Notes under the pieces: model-generated
What the model was told of the DNA's origin: nothing
Database searches by the model: none
What the model saw: only the letters and a program-made list of their open reading frames with translations
Position numbers and translations under genes: made by a program
Assembly: GCF_003385235.1 (NCBI RefSeq)
Contig: NZ_PQIA01000075.1
Coordinates: 1-45,594, forward strand
Reading direction: 5' to 3'
DNA from: Amycolatopsis circi
GTDB lineage: Bacteria; Actinomycetota; Actinomycetes; Mycobacteriales; Pseudonocardiaceae
DNA length: 45,594 bases
Part shown: positions 14,493 through 22,525 of the stretch, piece by piece
How positions within the stretch are numbered: the first letter of the stretch is position 1
How the letters are laid out: each line of letters begins with the position of its first letter

Positions 14493-14501
14493 CCAGGGAA
14501 T

Positions 14502-15167
14502 GTGGTTGTTTCCCCCATCGCCGTCCTGGACATCGACGGCACGCTCATAGATTCCAATTACCAGCACGCCCTCGCCTGGTACCGGGCGCTGCGGTCGGTA
14601 GACGCGGTGTACCCGGTTTGGCGGCTGCACCGGCTGATCGGGATGGGCGGCGACCAGCTCGTCACCGCGGTCGGCGGCGAGGAGTTGGAGCGCCGGGCGG
14701 GCGAGCGGGCCCGGGAGCAGCAAGGCAAGGAGGTCGACGCGCTGATCGAGGAGATGACGCCGCTGCCAGGCGCCCGCGATCTGCTCGTGGCCATCAAGGA
14801 GCGCGGCCACCGGCTGGTGCTCGCCAGTTCGGCACAGCAGCGCCATGCGGACATCTTCCTGGACAAGCTCGACGCCCGCGACCTCGCCGACGACTGGACC
14901 ACCAGCGCCGACGTCGAGGCGTCCAAGCCAGCCCCGGACCTCCTGCATACGGCACTGAAGAAGCTGGGCGCGCCGCCCGACGCGTCAGCGGTGATGGTCG
15001 GCGATTCGGTATGGGATGTCGAAGCGGCGAAACGAGCCGGAATGCCCGCGATCGTCGTCCGCTCCGGCGGCTTCGGAGACGACGAACTCCGGGAGGCTGG
15101 TGCCGTCGCCCTCTACGACACCCCGGGTGATCTCGCGAAGGCGCTGGACGACACGCCGCTCGCCTGA
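14502..15167 (+). CDS. HAD-family hydrolase
   Basis: Phosphatase-like hydrolase of the haloacid dehalogenase superfamily, 221 aa. Motif I is VLDIDGTLIDSN (nucleophile Asp and acid Asp), motif II is VLASSAQQ, the lysine is in EASKPAPDL, and motif IV is VMVGDSVWDVEAAKRAG. A helical cap lies between motifs I and II, as in phosphoglycolate phosphatase-like enzymes. The GTG start places motif I at residue 9. The substrate is unknown. Confidence 0.92.
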   Translation: MVVSPIAVLDIDGTLIDSNYQHALAWYRALRSVDAVYPVWRLHRLIGMGGDQLVTAVGGEELERRAGERAREQQGKEVDALIEEMTPLPGARDLLVAIKERGHRLVLASSAQQRHADIFLDKLDARDLADDWTTSADVEASKPAPDLLHTALKKLGAPPDASAVMVGDSVWDVEAAKRAGMPAIVVRSGGFGDDELREAGAVALYDTPGDLAKALDDTPLA

Positions 15168-15201
15168 CGCGTCCCGCCGCCGGAGCCTGCCCGGCCTCGT
15201 C

Positions 15202-15586
15202 CTAGCTAAGCATGGCGGTGCCTGCGGTGTCGAAGCTGATGCTGTGGATGGCGACGTCTCCGTATGCGTTGCCGCAGCCGCGTCCTTCGCCGTCCAGGTA
15301 GAGCCCGGGGGCGGTCTCGGTCGCGCCGGGGGAGCTGGTGGCGTGGCGATAGTGGCCGGGGTGCAGCCGTTGCCCGGACGGCGGGCTGAGGAACACTTGC
15401 CAGTTCAGGGAATTCAGCGGTCCGTTCGGGTGCCCGACGAGGAGGAAGCGGATCGCGGTGTTGCTCCAGTAGTTCTGCAGGATGAAGTCGCCGTCGGCGG
15501 CGGTGAAGTGTCTTGTCTGTCCTTGGCCCAGGTAGTCGCCGATGCTGAGGCGGTCGAGCTCGGCGAAGAACGCGTACTCCCGCCTT
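15202..15586 (-). pseudogene. Fragment of a probable secreted beta-sandwich protein
   Basis: An open frame with no start codon, running from a TGA at about 15587 to a TAG at 15202. It encodes GDYLGQGQTRHFTAADGDF, then WSNTAIRFLLVGHPNG, then WQVFLSPPSGQRLHPGHY and PGLYLDGEGRGCGNAYGD. The pattern resembles a beta-sandwich domain seen in secreted actinobacterial proteins, but I cannot name the family. The 5' end is cut off near a 10-bp inverted repeat. It is on the same strand as, and just downstream of, the Rhs cassette. Confidence 0.5.
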
Positions 15587-15613
15587 CAGCGAAGCCGAGA
15601 GCAGGAGTACGCG
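15571..15613. repeat. Inverted repeat at the edge of the toxin cassette
   Basis: CGCGTACTCC (15571-15580) and GGAGTACGCG (15604-15613), 10 bp perfect, 23-nt loop. It lies between the truncated beta-sandwich fragment and the small membrane protein, and could be a terminator for the latter or mark a recombination boundary. Confidence 0.6.
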
Positions 15614-15637
15614 TAAACCGCGAACTTGCTTATCTGG

Positions 15638-15841
15638 TCACTTATGAGTCTTGCGCAGCACGAACCTCAAGGCGAAGCCCATCACCACTGTTCCAAAAAC
15701 CGCCAGAATGATCAGTACCGGCCAGTTCGGCGGAATCTGAAGCGCAAAATAGAAGAAAGCAGCAACAATCACCATGAGAATGACTGCACATTTCCACATA
15801 TACTTCTTTTTTTCTTCCATTGTGGGCTCAGGGCGTTCCAT
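15638..15841 (-). CDS. Small two-helix membrane protein, candidate immunity protein
   Basis: A 67-aa protein: a short charged N-terminus (MERPEPTMEEKKKYMWK), then hydrophobic segments AVILMVIVAAFFYFALQI and WPVLIILAVFGTVVMGFALR, and a basic end. ATG 15841 has GAGAGG 7 nt upstream. It starts 65 bp after the Rhs stop on the same strand, and its DNA is clearly poorer in GC than the flanks. Position, size and membrane nature suggest immunity against the glycine-zipper tip of the Rhs protein. This is inference from context; no known immunity family is recognised. Confidence 0.7.
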   Translation of the reverse strand: MERPEPTMEEKKKYMWKCAVILMVIVAAFFYFALQIPPNWPVLIILAVFGTVVMGFALRFVLRKTHK

Positions 15842-15906
15842 TATGCCGCCTCTCAAGGTTCACGGTGTGTGGCCATCAGTGCTGCGCTTACTGGCCGCGC
15901 TTATTC

Positions 15907-18900
15907 CTATCGACGAGTCAGAGACTTCGTTATCTTGCCGCTCACGCCACCTAAGACCGATCCGAAGATGCCGCCGACAGCACCACTAATGAAACCGTCC
16001 CGAACTTCACCGGAATTGCCTCCGCCGATCAGTGCGCCGGCGCCACCGCCAAGTCCGCCAATCAGCGAACCATACGCCACACCCGCGATGATGCAACCGA
16101 TGCCGCCGGTTGCGAAGCAAGCAGCACCGGTGAGGCCAGCTGCCGCCCGCCCGCCGACCGCACTGCCAATATCTGTTCCCAAGTTCACCAGGGAGTAGGC
16201 GCCGGTGGGGTCGCTGTTGTTGATGGGGTCGTTGTTGGCGTAGGCGTAGTGGTTGGTTTCTTGTGCGGTGGGGTCGGGGGTGAGGAAGCGGCCCCAGCCG
16301 GGGAAGTACCAGCGGTAGCCCAGGAGCATGTCGACGCCGTACTGGTATTGGCCGAGGTAGTGGAACGGGTTGTCTCCGGCGTTGGGTCCGGTGGCGGTGC
16401 TGCCGCCGTAGGGGTCGTAGCGGTAGGTCGCTGCGACGGCGCCAGTGGTGGAGATCAGGGCGACGACGCTGCCCTGGTAGTCGGTGACGACGTTGTAACG
16501 TGCCCCCGCACCGGTTTTCTGGGTGACTATCGCGCCTTTGGGGTCGCGGGCGAGGCTGGTGCGGGCACCGTTGTGAATGGTTTGGGTCAGGCCGAGTGCG
16601 GTGGTGGTGAACCGGTCGGTCGTGGTGCCGCCGCCGGTGGTGTAGGCGAGCTGGTGCGGCTGGGTTTGGTCGAGCGTGTCGTAGCTGGCGGCGAAGCTGT
16701 TGCCGGCGGCGTCGCTACCGGAGACAAACTGGCCGGTGTCGCTGTAGTTATTGGTTTCGCTGGGATTGGCAGAGCCGGTGAGATTGCCGGCGGCGTCGTA
16801 GCTGCGCGCGCGGCCGTCGTTGACGAGTTCGTCCGCGGCGTTGTAGGTGAAAGTGGTGGCACCGAGCTTGGTCATGTTGCCGGCGTTGTCGTAGGCATAG
16901 TTCGTGGCCGCAGCCGTCGTGAGGCGCTGCAGGGTGTCGTAGGCGTAGGTGGTGGTGCCGGTGGCGTCGGTTTTGGACTGCATCTGGTCGGAGTCCGCGC
17001 CGTTCGAGCGGGTGTAGCTGTAGGTGGTCTGCAGCAACTGGGTGCCAGCGGCGTTCTTGACCGTCAGGCTGGTTTGGCGGCCGGAGTTGTCGTAGCCGTT
17101 GGTCTGGGTTCCGGCTCCGGGCCAGGTGGTGCTGGTGCGGCGGTCGGCGTTGTCGTAGCCGAATGTCGTGGTCTGCCCGAACGGGTCCGCCAAGGAGGTG
17201 AGCCGGTTCGCCGCGTCGTAACCGTAGACGTTTTGGCCGCTGGGGTCGGTGGTCGAGGTGAGGTTCCCGGCGAGGTCGTAGCCGTAGGCGACGTGCTCGT
17301 CAGGGCTCGCGTCGTCGCTGCGGGTGTCGGACAGCAGCTGGCCGCCGGTGTCGTAGCCGAAGACGTGGGTGGCGGTGGCGGTGTCGCGGCGGGTGAGGCT
17401 GCCGTTGTTGTCGTAGGCCGCGGCCTGCAGGACGACGCCGTCGCGGTGGCGGGTGACGGACACGACCCGGTCGAGTTTGTCGTAGCCGTAGTCCAGCCGA
17501 ATCCCGCGCCCGTCGGTCACCGACGCGACGCGCGACAGCGAGTCGTAGGTGTAGCGGGTGGCGCCCAGCGGGGTGGGCGGGGTGACGGCGGCGAGGTTTC
17601 CGGCGGTGTCGTAGTCGTAGCGGGTGACGTGTCCGTTGCCGTCGACGCTGGTCGAGACCTGTCCGAAGGGCTGGGTGTAGGTGAGGATCTGCAGGTCGGC
17701 GTTCAGGCCGTCGGAGCGGATCTTCGTGACGTTCCCGGCGTTGTCGTAGCCGCGGGAGATCTTGTCTCCGGCCGGGTCGGTGACCGTGGTCGGCAGGTGC
17801 GGGTGCGCCGTATCGGTGTAGCCGACGCCGGTCTTCGCGCCGGTCGGCAACTGGGTGCCGATCAGGTTGTTGAGCGGGTCGTAGCTGTTGGTGGTGTTGT
17901 TGTTCAGCCCGTCGGTCGTGGTCTGGACGTCGCCGTTGGCGGTCCAGGACGCTTGCTGCTGGTGTCCGAGCGCGTCGGTGGCCGAGGTCTGGCGACCTTG
18001 GACGTCGTATTTGTAGGTCGCGGAGTGCGCGTTCGGGTCGGTCTCGGTGGTCTGCCCGCTGCCGTAGCCGAACGTGGTTTTGACCTGCCCCGACTGGCGC
18101 GGGAATTTCACCTCGGTGACCCGGTGGGAGGCGTCGTAGGCGAAGCTGTAGGCGGCGCCGTTGGGGTCCTGGATCGACGCGAGATCGCCCGTTGGCGTCC
18201 AGGTCAGGTGCATCGAGGCGCCGGAGCGGTCGGTGAAGTCGGTCAGCTGGGCGGCGTTGTTGTAGCGGTAGGTCGCCGCCGTGGTGCCGGTCGGGTCGGT
18301 GATCGCCGAGACGAGACCGTTGGCGTAGCCGAAGGTCGTGACCCGGCCCTGGGTGTCGGTGATCGAGGCGGTGGTGCCGTCGGAGTTGTAGCGCGGGGTG
18401 ACGGTGTTGCCGTTGCGGTCGGACTCCGAGGTCAGCCAGCCCGCGGGGCTGAACGTCCAGGTTTCGTTGGAGCCGTTGAACGTCAGCAGGTATTTCCCGC
18501 CGGGAGCTTTGGTGAGTTCGGCATGCACGCCGGGCGCCGGGGTGTAGCTGCCGTCAGCCTGGTGCGTAAACGTGGCGCAGTAACCGGAATCGCCGTGCAG
18601 CACGACGTCCGCGCCGGTGAAGGTCAGGCCGACGTCCTGGCCGTGGCTGAGCGTCCAGCCGGCGCCGAAGCTGCCGGTGCCCGGACGCTGGTTGTTGTAC
18701 ACCTGCGACAGGGACAGGTTTTCCCCGGTGCCCTTGACCGTCAGCTGCCGTTGCGTGAGGCTCAGGTTCCCGTCGTGGGTATTGACCAGCGCTTCCATCC
18801 GGTCCGAAATCTTGAACCGCTCCAACGGATACTGCGGCAGCAACCCGGTTTCCTGCGCCCCGCACGCCGACACCGCAGCCGCGGCCGCGCCCGGCCGGTA

Positions 18901-19086
18901 GCCCGGTCGCCAGTTCGCGGTCGGCGGCTGGCCGCCGGTCGGGGTTTTGTTCACTGTAGAAGGCGGCGTCCACGCCGTCATCGGCGGCGCGACGGTGCGC
19001 GGCGCGGCGGACGCCGCGTGCGGTACAGCGACCACCAGCGCCCCCAAAGTCACGGCGGAAACCGCCAACGCAGATCTGTGCCTCAT
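15907..19086 (-). CDS. Secreted Rhs/YD-repeat protein with glycine-zipper tip
   Basis: A 1,059-aa protein. A Sec signal peptide (RHRSALAVSAVTLGALVVAV, cut near AASA-AP) is followed by an N-terminal DUF6531-like region (MEALVNTHDGNLSL) and many YD repeats (about 200-880, e.g. GYDLAGNLTSTTDPSGQNVY). The Rhs core ends LGYRWYFPGWGRFLTPDP and NNDPINNSDPTGA. The last 96 residues differ: rich in Gly and Ala, with AGLTGAACFATGGIGCIIAG and YGSLIGGLGGGAGALIGGG, ending in a basic tail. Variable tips after the core are the toxin part in polymorphic toxins; this one looks membrane-inserting. ATG 19086 is chosen because GAGGGGAA lies 4 nt upstream and the signal peptide follows directly. Confidence 0.9.
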   Translation of the reverse strand: MRHRSALAVSAVTLGALVVAVPHAASAAPRTVAPPMTAWTPPSTVNKTPTGGQPPTANWRPGYRPGAAAAAVSACGAQETGLLPQYPLERFKISDRMEALVNTHDGNLSLTQRQLTVKGTGENLSLSQVYNNQRPGTGSFGAGWTLSHGQDVGLTFTGADVVLHGDSGYCATFTHQADGSYTPAPGVHAELTKAPGGKYLLTFNGSNETWTFSPAGWLTSESDRNGNTVTPRYNSDGTTASITDTQGRVTTFGYANGLVSAITDPTGTTAATYRYNNAAQLTDFTDRSGASMHLTWTPTGDLASIQDPNGAAYSFAYDASHRVTEVKFPRQSGQVKTTFGYGSGQTTETDPNAHSATYKYDVQGRQTSATDALGHQQQASWTANGDVQTTTDGLNNNTTNSYDPLNNLIGTQLPTGAKTGVGYTDTAHPHLPTTVTDPAGDKISRGYDNAGNVTKIRSDGLNADLQILTYTQPFGQVSTSVDGNGHVTRYDYDTAGNLAAVTPPTPLGATRYTYDSLSRVASVTDGRGIRLDYGYDKLDRVVSVTRHRDGVVLQAAAYDNNGSLTRRDTATATHVFGYDTGGQLLSDTRSDDASPDEHVAYGYDLAGNLTSTTDPSGQNVYGYDAANRLTSLADPFGQTTTFGYDNADRRTSTTWPGAGTQTNGYDNSGRQTSLTVKNAAGTQLLQTTYSYTRSNGADSDQMQSKTDATGTTTYAYDTLQRLTTAAATNYAYDNAGNMTKLGATTFTYNAADELVNDGRARSYDAAGNLTGSANPSETNNYSDTGQFVSGSDAAGNSFAASYDTLDQTQPHQLAYTTGGGTTTDRFTTTALGLTQTIHNGARTSLARDPKGAIVTQKTGAGARYNVVTDYQGSVVALISTTGAVAATYRYDPYGGSTATGPNAGDNPFHYLGQYQYGVDMLLGYRWYFPGWGRFLTPDPTAQETNHYAYANNDPINNSDPTGAYSLVNLGTDIGSAVGGRAAAGLTGAACFATGGIGCIIAGVAYGSLIGGLGGGAGALIGGGNSGEVRDGFISGAVGGIFGSVLGGVSGKITKSLTRR

Positions 19087-19694
19087 ATTCTTCCCCTCGA
19101 ACGAAATGAGTGCAGCACGAACCGCGCCGGAAACACATCGGACCCGAGGTCTACAGGCCCTGCACGGCACCAGACGGCGCGGCGGAACACGATCATGCAA
19201 ACGGCTTCATCGCCGCCGACGCTTGCTTCGTGACAGCAACATGATCGAAAAGACTGAAATGCACCTTTATGTCACCCCGGCGGAGCAACAGCAGTGGACT
19301 GGACCTCTCTGGTCGGTAAAGGACCCCATGAGGCGGGGTCGGGCAGGCGCGGTTGCGGATTTCGTAGTGAGGCGAGGAGTTCGCTGCAATTGGCATCGCA
19401 CAGGTATCGTGAGGTGCAGACCAATTCGGTGCGAGTGCGATGATTCGACCGACGATCTTAAGCGGGGGGGAGTGCCCATCGGGAGGTGCAATCCGGATCG
19501 GACCTCCCGTTCGAAAACGAACCGGCGGTTCGGGCGAACTTCGTTTTCGACGCGGGAGAGACAGCGTCCGCTGGCTCAGAAGCTTTGGTGCTCAGGGAGT
19601 TTATGCTGTTGCCACTCTGCGAAGTGCATCCCGGCCGGAAGAAAGTGCTGACGACCGCCAGGTCAGCTATCGGAGGGCTCCGCGAGTCGCAGTC
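19087..19694. other. 608-bp intergenic region upstream of the Rhs gene
   Basis: No convincing gene on either strand; the short frames have unnatural composition. The region is less GC-rich than its surroundings, holds the Rhs promoter region (not resolved) and a long hairpin at 19504-19558. Confidence 0.6.
19504..19558. terminator. Long inverted repeat, probable terminator
   Basis: CTCCCG (19504-19509), one mismatch, TCGAAAACGAA (19511-19521), 18-nt loop, TTCGTTTTCGA (19540-19550), two unpaired bases, CGGGAG (19553-19558). It lies 140 bp past the end of the minus-strand hydrolase gene. A regulatory role upstream of the Rhs gene is the alternative. Confidence 0.5.
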
Positions 19695-20567
19695 TCATTC
19701 CGTTTTGAGCGGTTCGAGGAAGTCCGCGACGGAGGCGGACACCGCGTCGGGTGCCAGTTCGGCCATGTGGTGACCGGAGTCGATGCCGTGCCCTCGCACG
19801 TCTTCGGCCCAGTCTCGCCAGATTCGCAGGGGATCGCCGTAGAGGTCTTCCAGGTCGTCGCGCAGGGACCACAGGACGAGCACCGGCTGCTTGAGCGTGC
19901 GGCCGGCGGCGCGGTCGGCGAGTTCGTCTCGGTAGTCGATGGTCAGGCCGGCGCGGTAGTCCTCCAGCATGCCTCGGACCACCTCTGGATCTCGGGTCGC
20001 CGCGCGCCATTCGGCGTGGTTTTCGCGGCCCATCTTTTCGGGGTCGCCGTGGTACCACGAGTCCGGGTCGGCGTTGATCACGCGCTCCGGGGTTTTGAGC
20101 TGAGCGAAGAAGAACCAGTGCCACCACGAGGTCGCGAATTGCGGAGTGAGCCGGCCGAGGTGCTCGCTGATCGGCAGGCAGTCGGCCAGCACCGCCCGGA
20201 GCACCCGGTCCGGGTGGTCGAGGGCCATGCGGAGGGCGAGGTAGCTGCCCCGGTCGTGCCCGACCACGGCGAACTGTTCGTGGCCGAGCGCGCGCATCAC
20301 CGCCAGCAGCCGGCGTGCGCTTGCCCGTTTGGAGTGCGGCTCGTGGTCCTCGGCGGGTTCCGGCTTCCCGGACCGGCCGTATCCGGGGAGGTCGGCGCAT
20401 ACGACGGTGAATCCGCGCTCCACCAACTGAGGTGCGACCCAATGCCAGGTCGCGGAAGTGCGGGGATGCCCGTGCAACAGCAAGACCGGCGGCCCGCTTC
20501 CCGCGTGCCGCACGAAAACGGGGCAACCGGCACCGTCGACCGTCTCGGTCGTGAATCCGTCGAACAT
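19695..20567 (-). CDS. Alpha/beta hydrolase, haloacetate dehalogenase/epoxide hydrolase-like
   Basis: Alpha/beta hydrolase of 290 aa. The oxyanion motif is LLLHGHPRTSATWHW, the nucleophile elbow AVVGHDRGSYLALRMALDHP has Asp as nucleophile, a second Asp lies in AVLADCLPISE, and the catalytic His is in DSGHHMAEL. The cap sequence SWWHWFFFAQ followed by DPDSWYHG resembles fluoroacetate dehalogenase (the His-Trp pair that holds fluoride). However, the second carboxylate-binding arginine of that enzyme, four residues after the nucleophile, is Tyr here. A haloacid substrate is therefore doubtful and an epoxide or other ester-like substrate is possible. Confidence 0.85.
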   Translation of the reverse strand: MFDGFTTETVDGAGCPVFVRHAGSGPPVLLLHGHPRTSATWHWVAPQLVERGFTVVCADLPGYGRSGKPEPAEDHEPHSKRASARRLLAVMRALGHEQFAVVGHDRGSYLALRMALDHPDRVLRAVLADCLPISEHLGRLTPQFATSWWHWFFFAQLKTPERVINADPDSWYHGDPEKMGRENHAEWRAATRDPEVVRGMLEDYRAGLTIDYRDELADRAAGRTLKQPVLVLWSLRDDLEDLYGDPLRIWRDWAEDVRGHGIDSGHHMAELAPDAVSASVADFLEPLKTE

Positions 20568-20728
20568 GAGTCTATGGTCCCAGCTTCCCTTGCGGCACGC
20601 CGTTTACGCGGGAACGAACGGCTTTGGCCGGGTCAGTGCAAGGGATCCGATGCCCGTGTTCCGGTATTCCAGCGAAGAATCCGTGCCCTACAAGGAAAAT
20701 AGTGAGCTTGACATCGGGGCTGGGCTGG

Positions 20729-20935
20729 TCATCGGCGGCGTTTCCGGCGATAGAGCACAGAGATGACCGGCACGGCCAAGATGCCCAGCGACAGCACGAT
20801 GATGATCACGATGCCCACGATGTCGCCGTTCGGCAGCAGAGGCCGGAGCACGAACGTGTAGAGAGCCCACCAAGCGGCGTAGAAGAGTACCCGCACCGCA
20901 AGGCCGCGCCATCGGTGTGTCCTGGGAGAAGCCAT
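20729..20935 (-). CDS. Small two-helix membrane protein
   Basis: A 68-aa protein with segments AVRVLFYAAWWALYTFVLRP and DIVGIVIIIVLSLGILAVPV and a very basic C-terminus (YRRKRRR). The ATG at 20935 is 2 bp after the stop of the broken receiver gene, with GGGGGTG upstream. No family is recognised. It may once have been coupled to the response regulator. Confidence 0.65.
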   Translation of the reverse strand: MASPRTHRWRGLAVRVLFYAAWWALYTFVLRPLLPNGDIVGIVIIIVLSLGILAVPVISVLYRRKRRR

Positions 20936-20937
20936 GG

Positions 20938-21326
20938 TCACCCCCGAGCCAGATAATCCTGGGTGCCCGCGCCCACCGCGGCGATGCCTGCTTTGTCGTC
21001 CTGCCGACCGGCCGGCACCACCACCGCTGTCGTGGGCGCCTCGGCGAGAATCCGTTCCAGCCCGTCGAGACCGGCCGCGTCCGGCAGTTGCATGTCCAGC
21101 AGGACACAGTCGGCCAGTCGGGTCCGGGGAGAGCGCCAGCCACGGTCGACACTCGTTCCAGGGTCACGTTTTCGGCGATCTCCGCGACGTCGAGAAGCAT
21201 CTCCTCGACCAGCAGCGCGTCGCCGTCGTCGTCCTCGATCAGGAGGACGCGCAGTTGTTCCTGCCTCGGGCCCGGAGACGGTGGCTGCTGCCCGCCATGA
21301 CGCACTGCGTCCGGTGCCACCGCCAT
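20938..21326 (-). pseudogene. Response regulator receiver, frameshifted and truncated
   Basis: The N-terminal half of a receiver domain (RVLLIEDDDGDALLVEEMLL, then VTLERVSTVAGA) continues in another frame as DCVLLDMQLPDAAGLDGLER, TTAVVVPAGRQDDKAG and AGTQDYLARG before a stop. The phospho-acceptor Asp is in LLDMQLPD. The frameshift is near 21125-21135. Relatives with this receiver carry a PP2C-type SpoIIE phosphatase behind it; here nothing follows. It is a remnant of an RsbP/RsbU-like activator of a stress-sigma pathway, consistent with the surrounding genes. Confidence 0.7.
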
Positions 21327-21591
21327 CCCCTCCCGCCATGAACTCGACCCTGACCAGGCCTAAGCAATGCGATCAGGAAGCGACTCGCCGCCGCCCGGCG
21401 CGAACGACTGGTGTGCGGCCGACCGGGATTTATCCCTACGGCCGGAAGAGAACCGCGACCGGCTGCGGGCGCGTCGGCACCGCGCCGGTTTCGTGGAACT
21501 CTCGATTCGGAATGCGCTGCGGTGTACCAGGTTGTTTTCGATTCTGGCCCGGTTAAACGTGACAAAGGCCATGTCTGTCATTCGGGACGGC

Positions 21592-21758
21592 TTAGCCCGT
21601 TTGCCAGCCGATTGTGCGCGGGAATGCGTCGTCGCGGACGCAGCGCCCCGTCCCGGGGTCCCATCCCTCGGCATTCCCGAAGTCGGCCAGATAGCCGAGA
21701 ACCGCGCCGGGACTGACGGTGAAGGCGCGCGAGACCGTGGTCAGGGAGATGCCCTTCC
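21592..21758 (-). pseudogene. SRPBCC-family fragment
   Basis: About 52 codons reading ISLTTVSRAFTVSPGAVLGY, LADFGNAEGWDPGTGRCVRD, then a stop. This is the first strand-helix part of a polyketide-cyclase/START-like protein, without the remaining three quarters and without a clear start codon. It lies directly downstream of an intact SRPBCC gene but is not a close copy of it. Confidence 0.55.
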
Positions 21759-21767
21759 GAAGGGTGC

Positions 21768-22208
21768 TCAGCGGGCTTCGATGACGGTCCGGAACTGCTC
21801 GGCGGCCCGCTCGACCTTCTTCTGCCTCGCGGCCAGCAGCGACGCGACCGCTTCTCCCAGTTTGCCCGCCGGGGGCTCGTACTCCAGGGAGATCTCGACG
21901 CCGGTGCGGCCGTCGCCCTTGTCGTCGAATCGGACTACGCCGGAGTTGCGCACGTCCGGATCCGCGTCGTCCACAGTGGTCCACGCGATTTTGCGCGGCG
22001 GCGCGTCCTCGGCGATCCGGGCCTCCCATTCCACTGTGGACCCCGCCGGGCCGTCGACCTTCCAGCGGGTGCGCGTCTCGTCGCCCTCCACCGCCTCGAC
22101 CGAGCGGACGTCGGAGAACAGTTCCGGCAGCCGCGTCAGGGGCCGCCACCAGTCGTAGCAGGCCTGGGCGGGGGCGTTGACCTCGACGTAATGCGCTGCA
22201 GCAGCCAT
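21768..22208 (-). CDS. SRPBCC (START-like) family protein
   Basis: A 146-aa lipid- or polyketide-binding fold protein. AAAHYVEVNAPAQACYDWWR forms the first strand and helix, the middle strands include WKVDGPAGSTVEWEARI and RKIAWTTVDDAD, and a long C-terminal helix closes the cavity (LGEAVASLLAARQKKVERAA). Such coenzyme-Q-binding-like proteins often belong to general stress regulons. A stress-sigma promoter (GTTT-N16-GGGTAG) lies 46 bp upstream. The ligand is unknown. Confidence 0.87.
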   Translation of the reverse strand: MAAAAHYVEVNAPAQACYDWWRPLTRLPELFSDVRSVEAVEGDETRTRWKVDGPAGSTVEWEARIAEDAPPRKIAWTTVDDADPDVRNSGVVRFDDKGDGRTGVEISLEYEPPAGKLGEAVASLLAARQKKVERAAEQFRTVIEAR

Positions 22209-22254
22209 GTCGCCTTTCCTCGGAGATTCTGCGGAGTCTTGCCGAGTTCTCCGG

Positions 22255-22280
22255 CTACCCGGGCGGACCGGGGAACAAAC
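22255..22280 (-). promoter_or_regulatory. SigB/SigF-type promoter for SRPBCC gene
   Basis: On the minus strand: GTTT (22280-22277), 16 bp, GGGTAG (22260-22255). This matches the stress-sigma form GTTT-N14-16-GGGTA and points at the SRPBCC start at 22208. Confidence 0.6.
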
Positions 22281-22296
22281 GCGCCGGGCGTGCCGT

Positions 22297-22323
22297 GCTT
22301 CTGAGGAAGATCGTCCCGGGTAA
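22297..22323 (+). promoter_or_regulatory. Possible stress-type promoter for the fusion regulator
   Basis: GCTT (22297-22300), 17 bp, GGGTAA (22318-22323), pointing at the STAS-AraC-GAF-ANTAR gene. The -10 is good; the spacing is one base long and the -35 imperfect. Confidence 0.35.
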
Positions 22324-22525
22324 GCTTTTTCCTCGGTGCGTTAAGCAGGCAGCGTCCACAACCCGCTGGCTGTGGCGTGCCCGGCGCCCGGTCCAGCCCG
22401 CTCCAAGGAGTGCGTGTGGCGACCGCCGAGTGCCGAACATCTCGTTCACCGCAGCGAGGCACAGACAAGTCCGACCCGAACATCGCCGGGTCCTTCTCCG
22501 TGCGAAACGCGGGCGTGCGGCTGCC

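Noticed and set aside
16249..19233. A 994-codon open frame on the plus strand opposite the Rhs gene
   Set aside because: Its Val/Gly/Arg-rich sequence follows the YD-repeat codons of the real gene in reverse; no domain is recognisable, while the minus-strand gene has a signal peptide and Rhs motifs.
19263..19651. A Cys/Arg-rich open frame upstream of the Rhs gene
   Set aside because: Its composition is unlike actinobacterial proteins and it crosses the long hairpin at 19504-19558; more likely non-coding.
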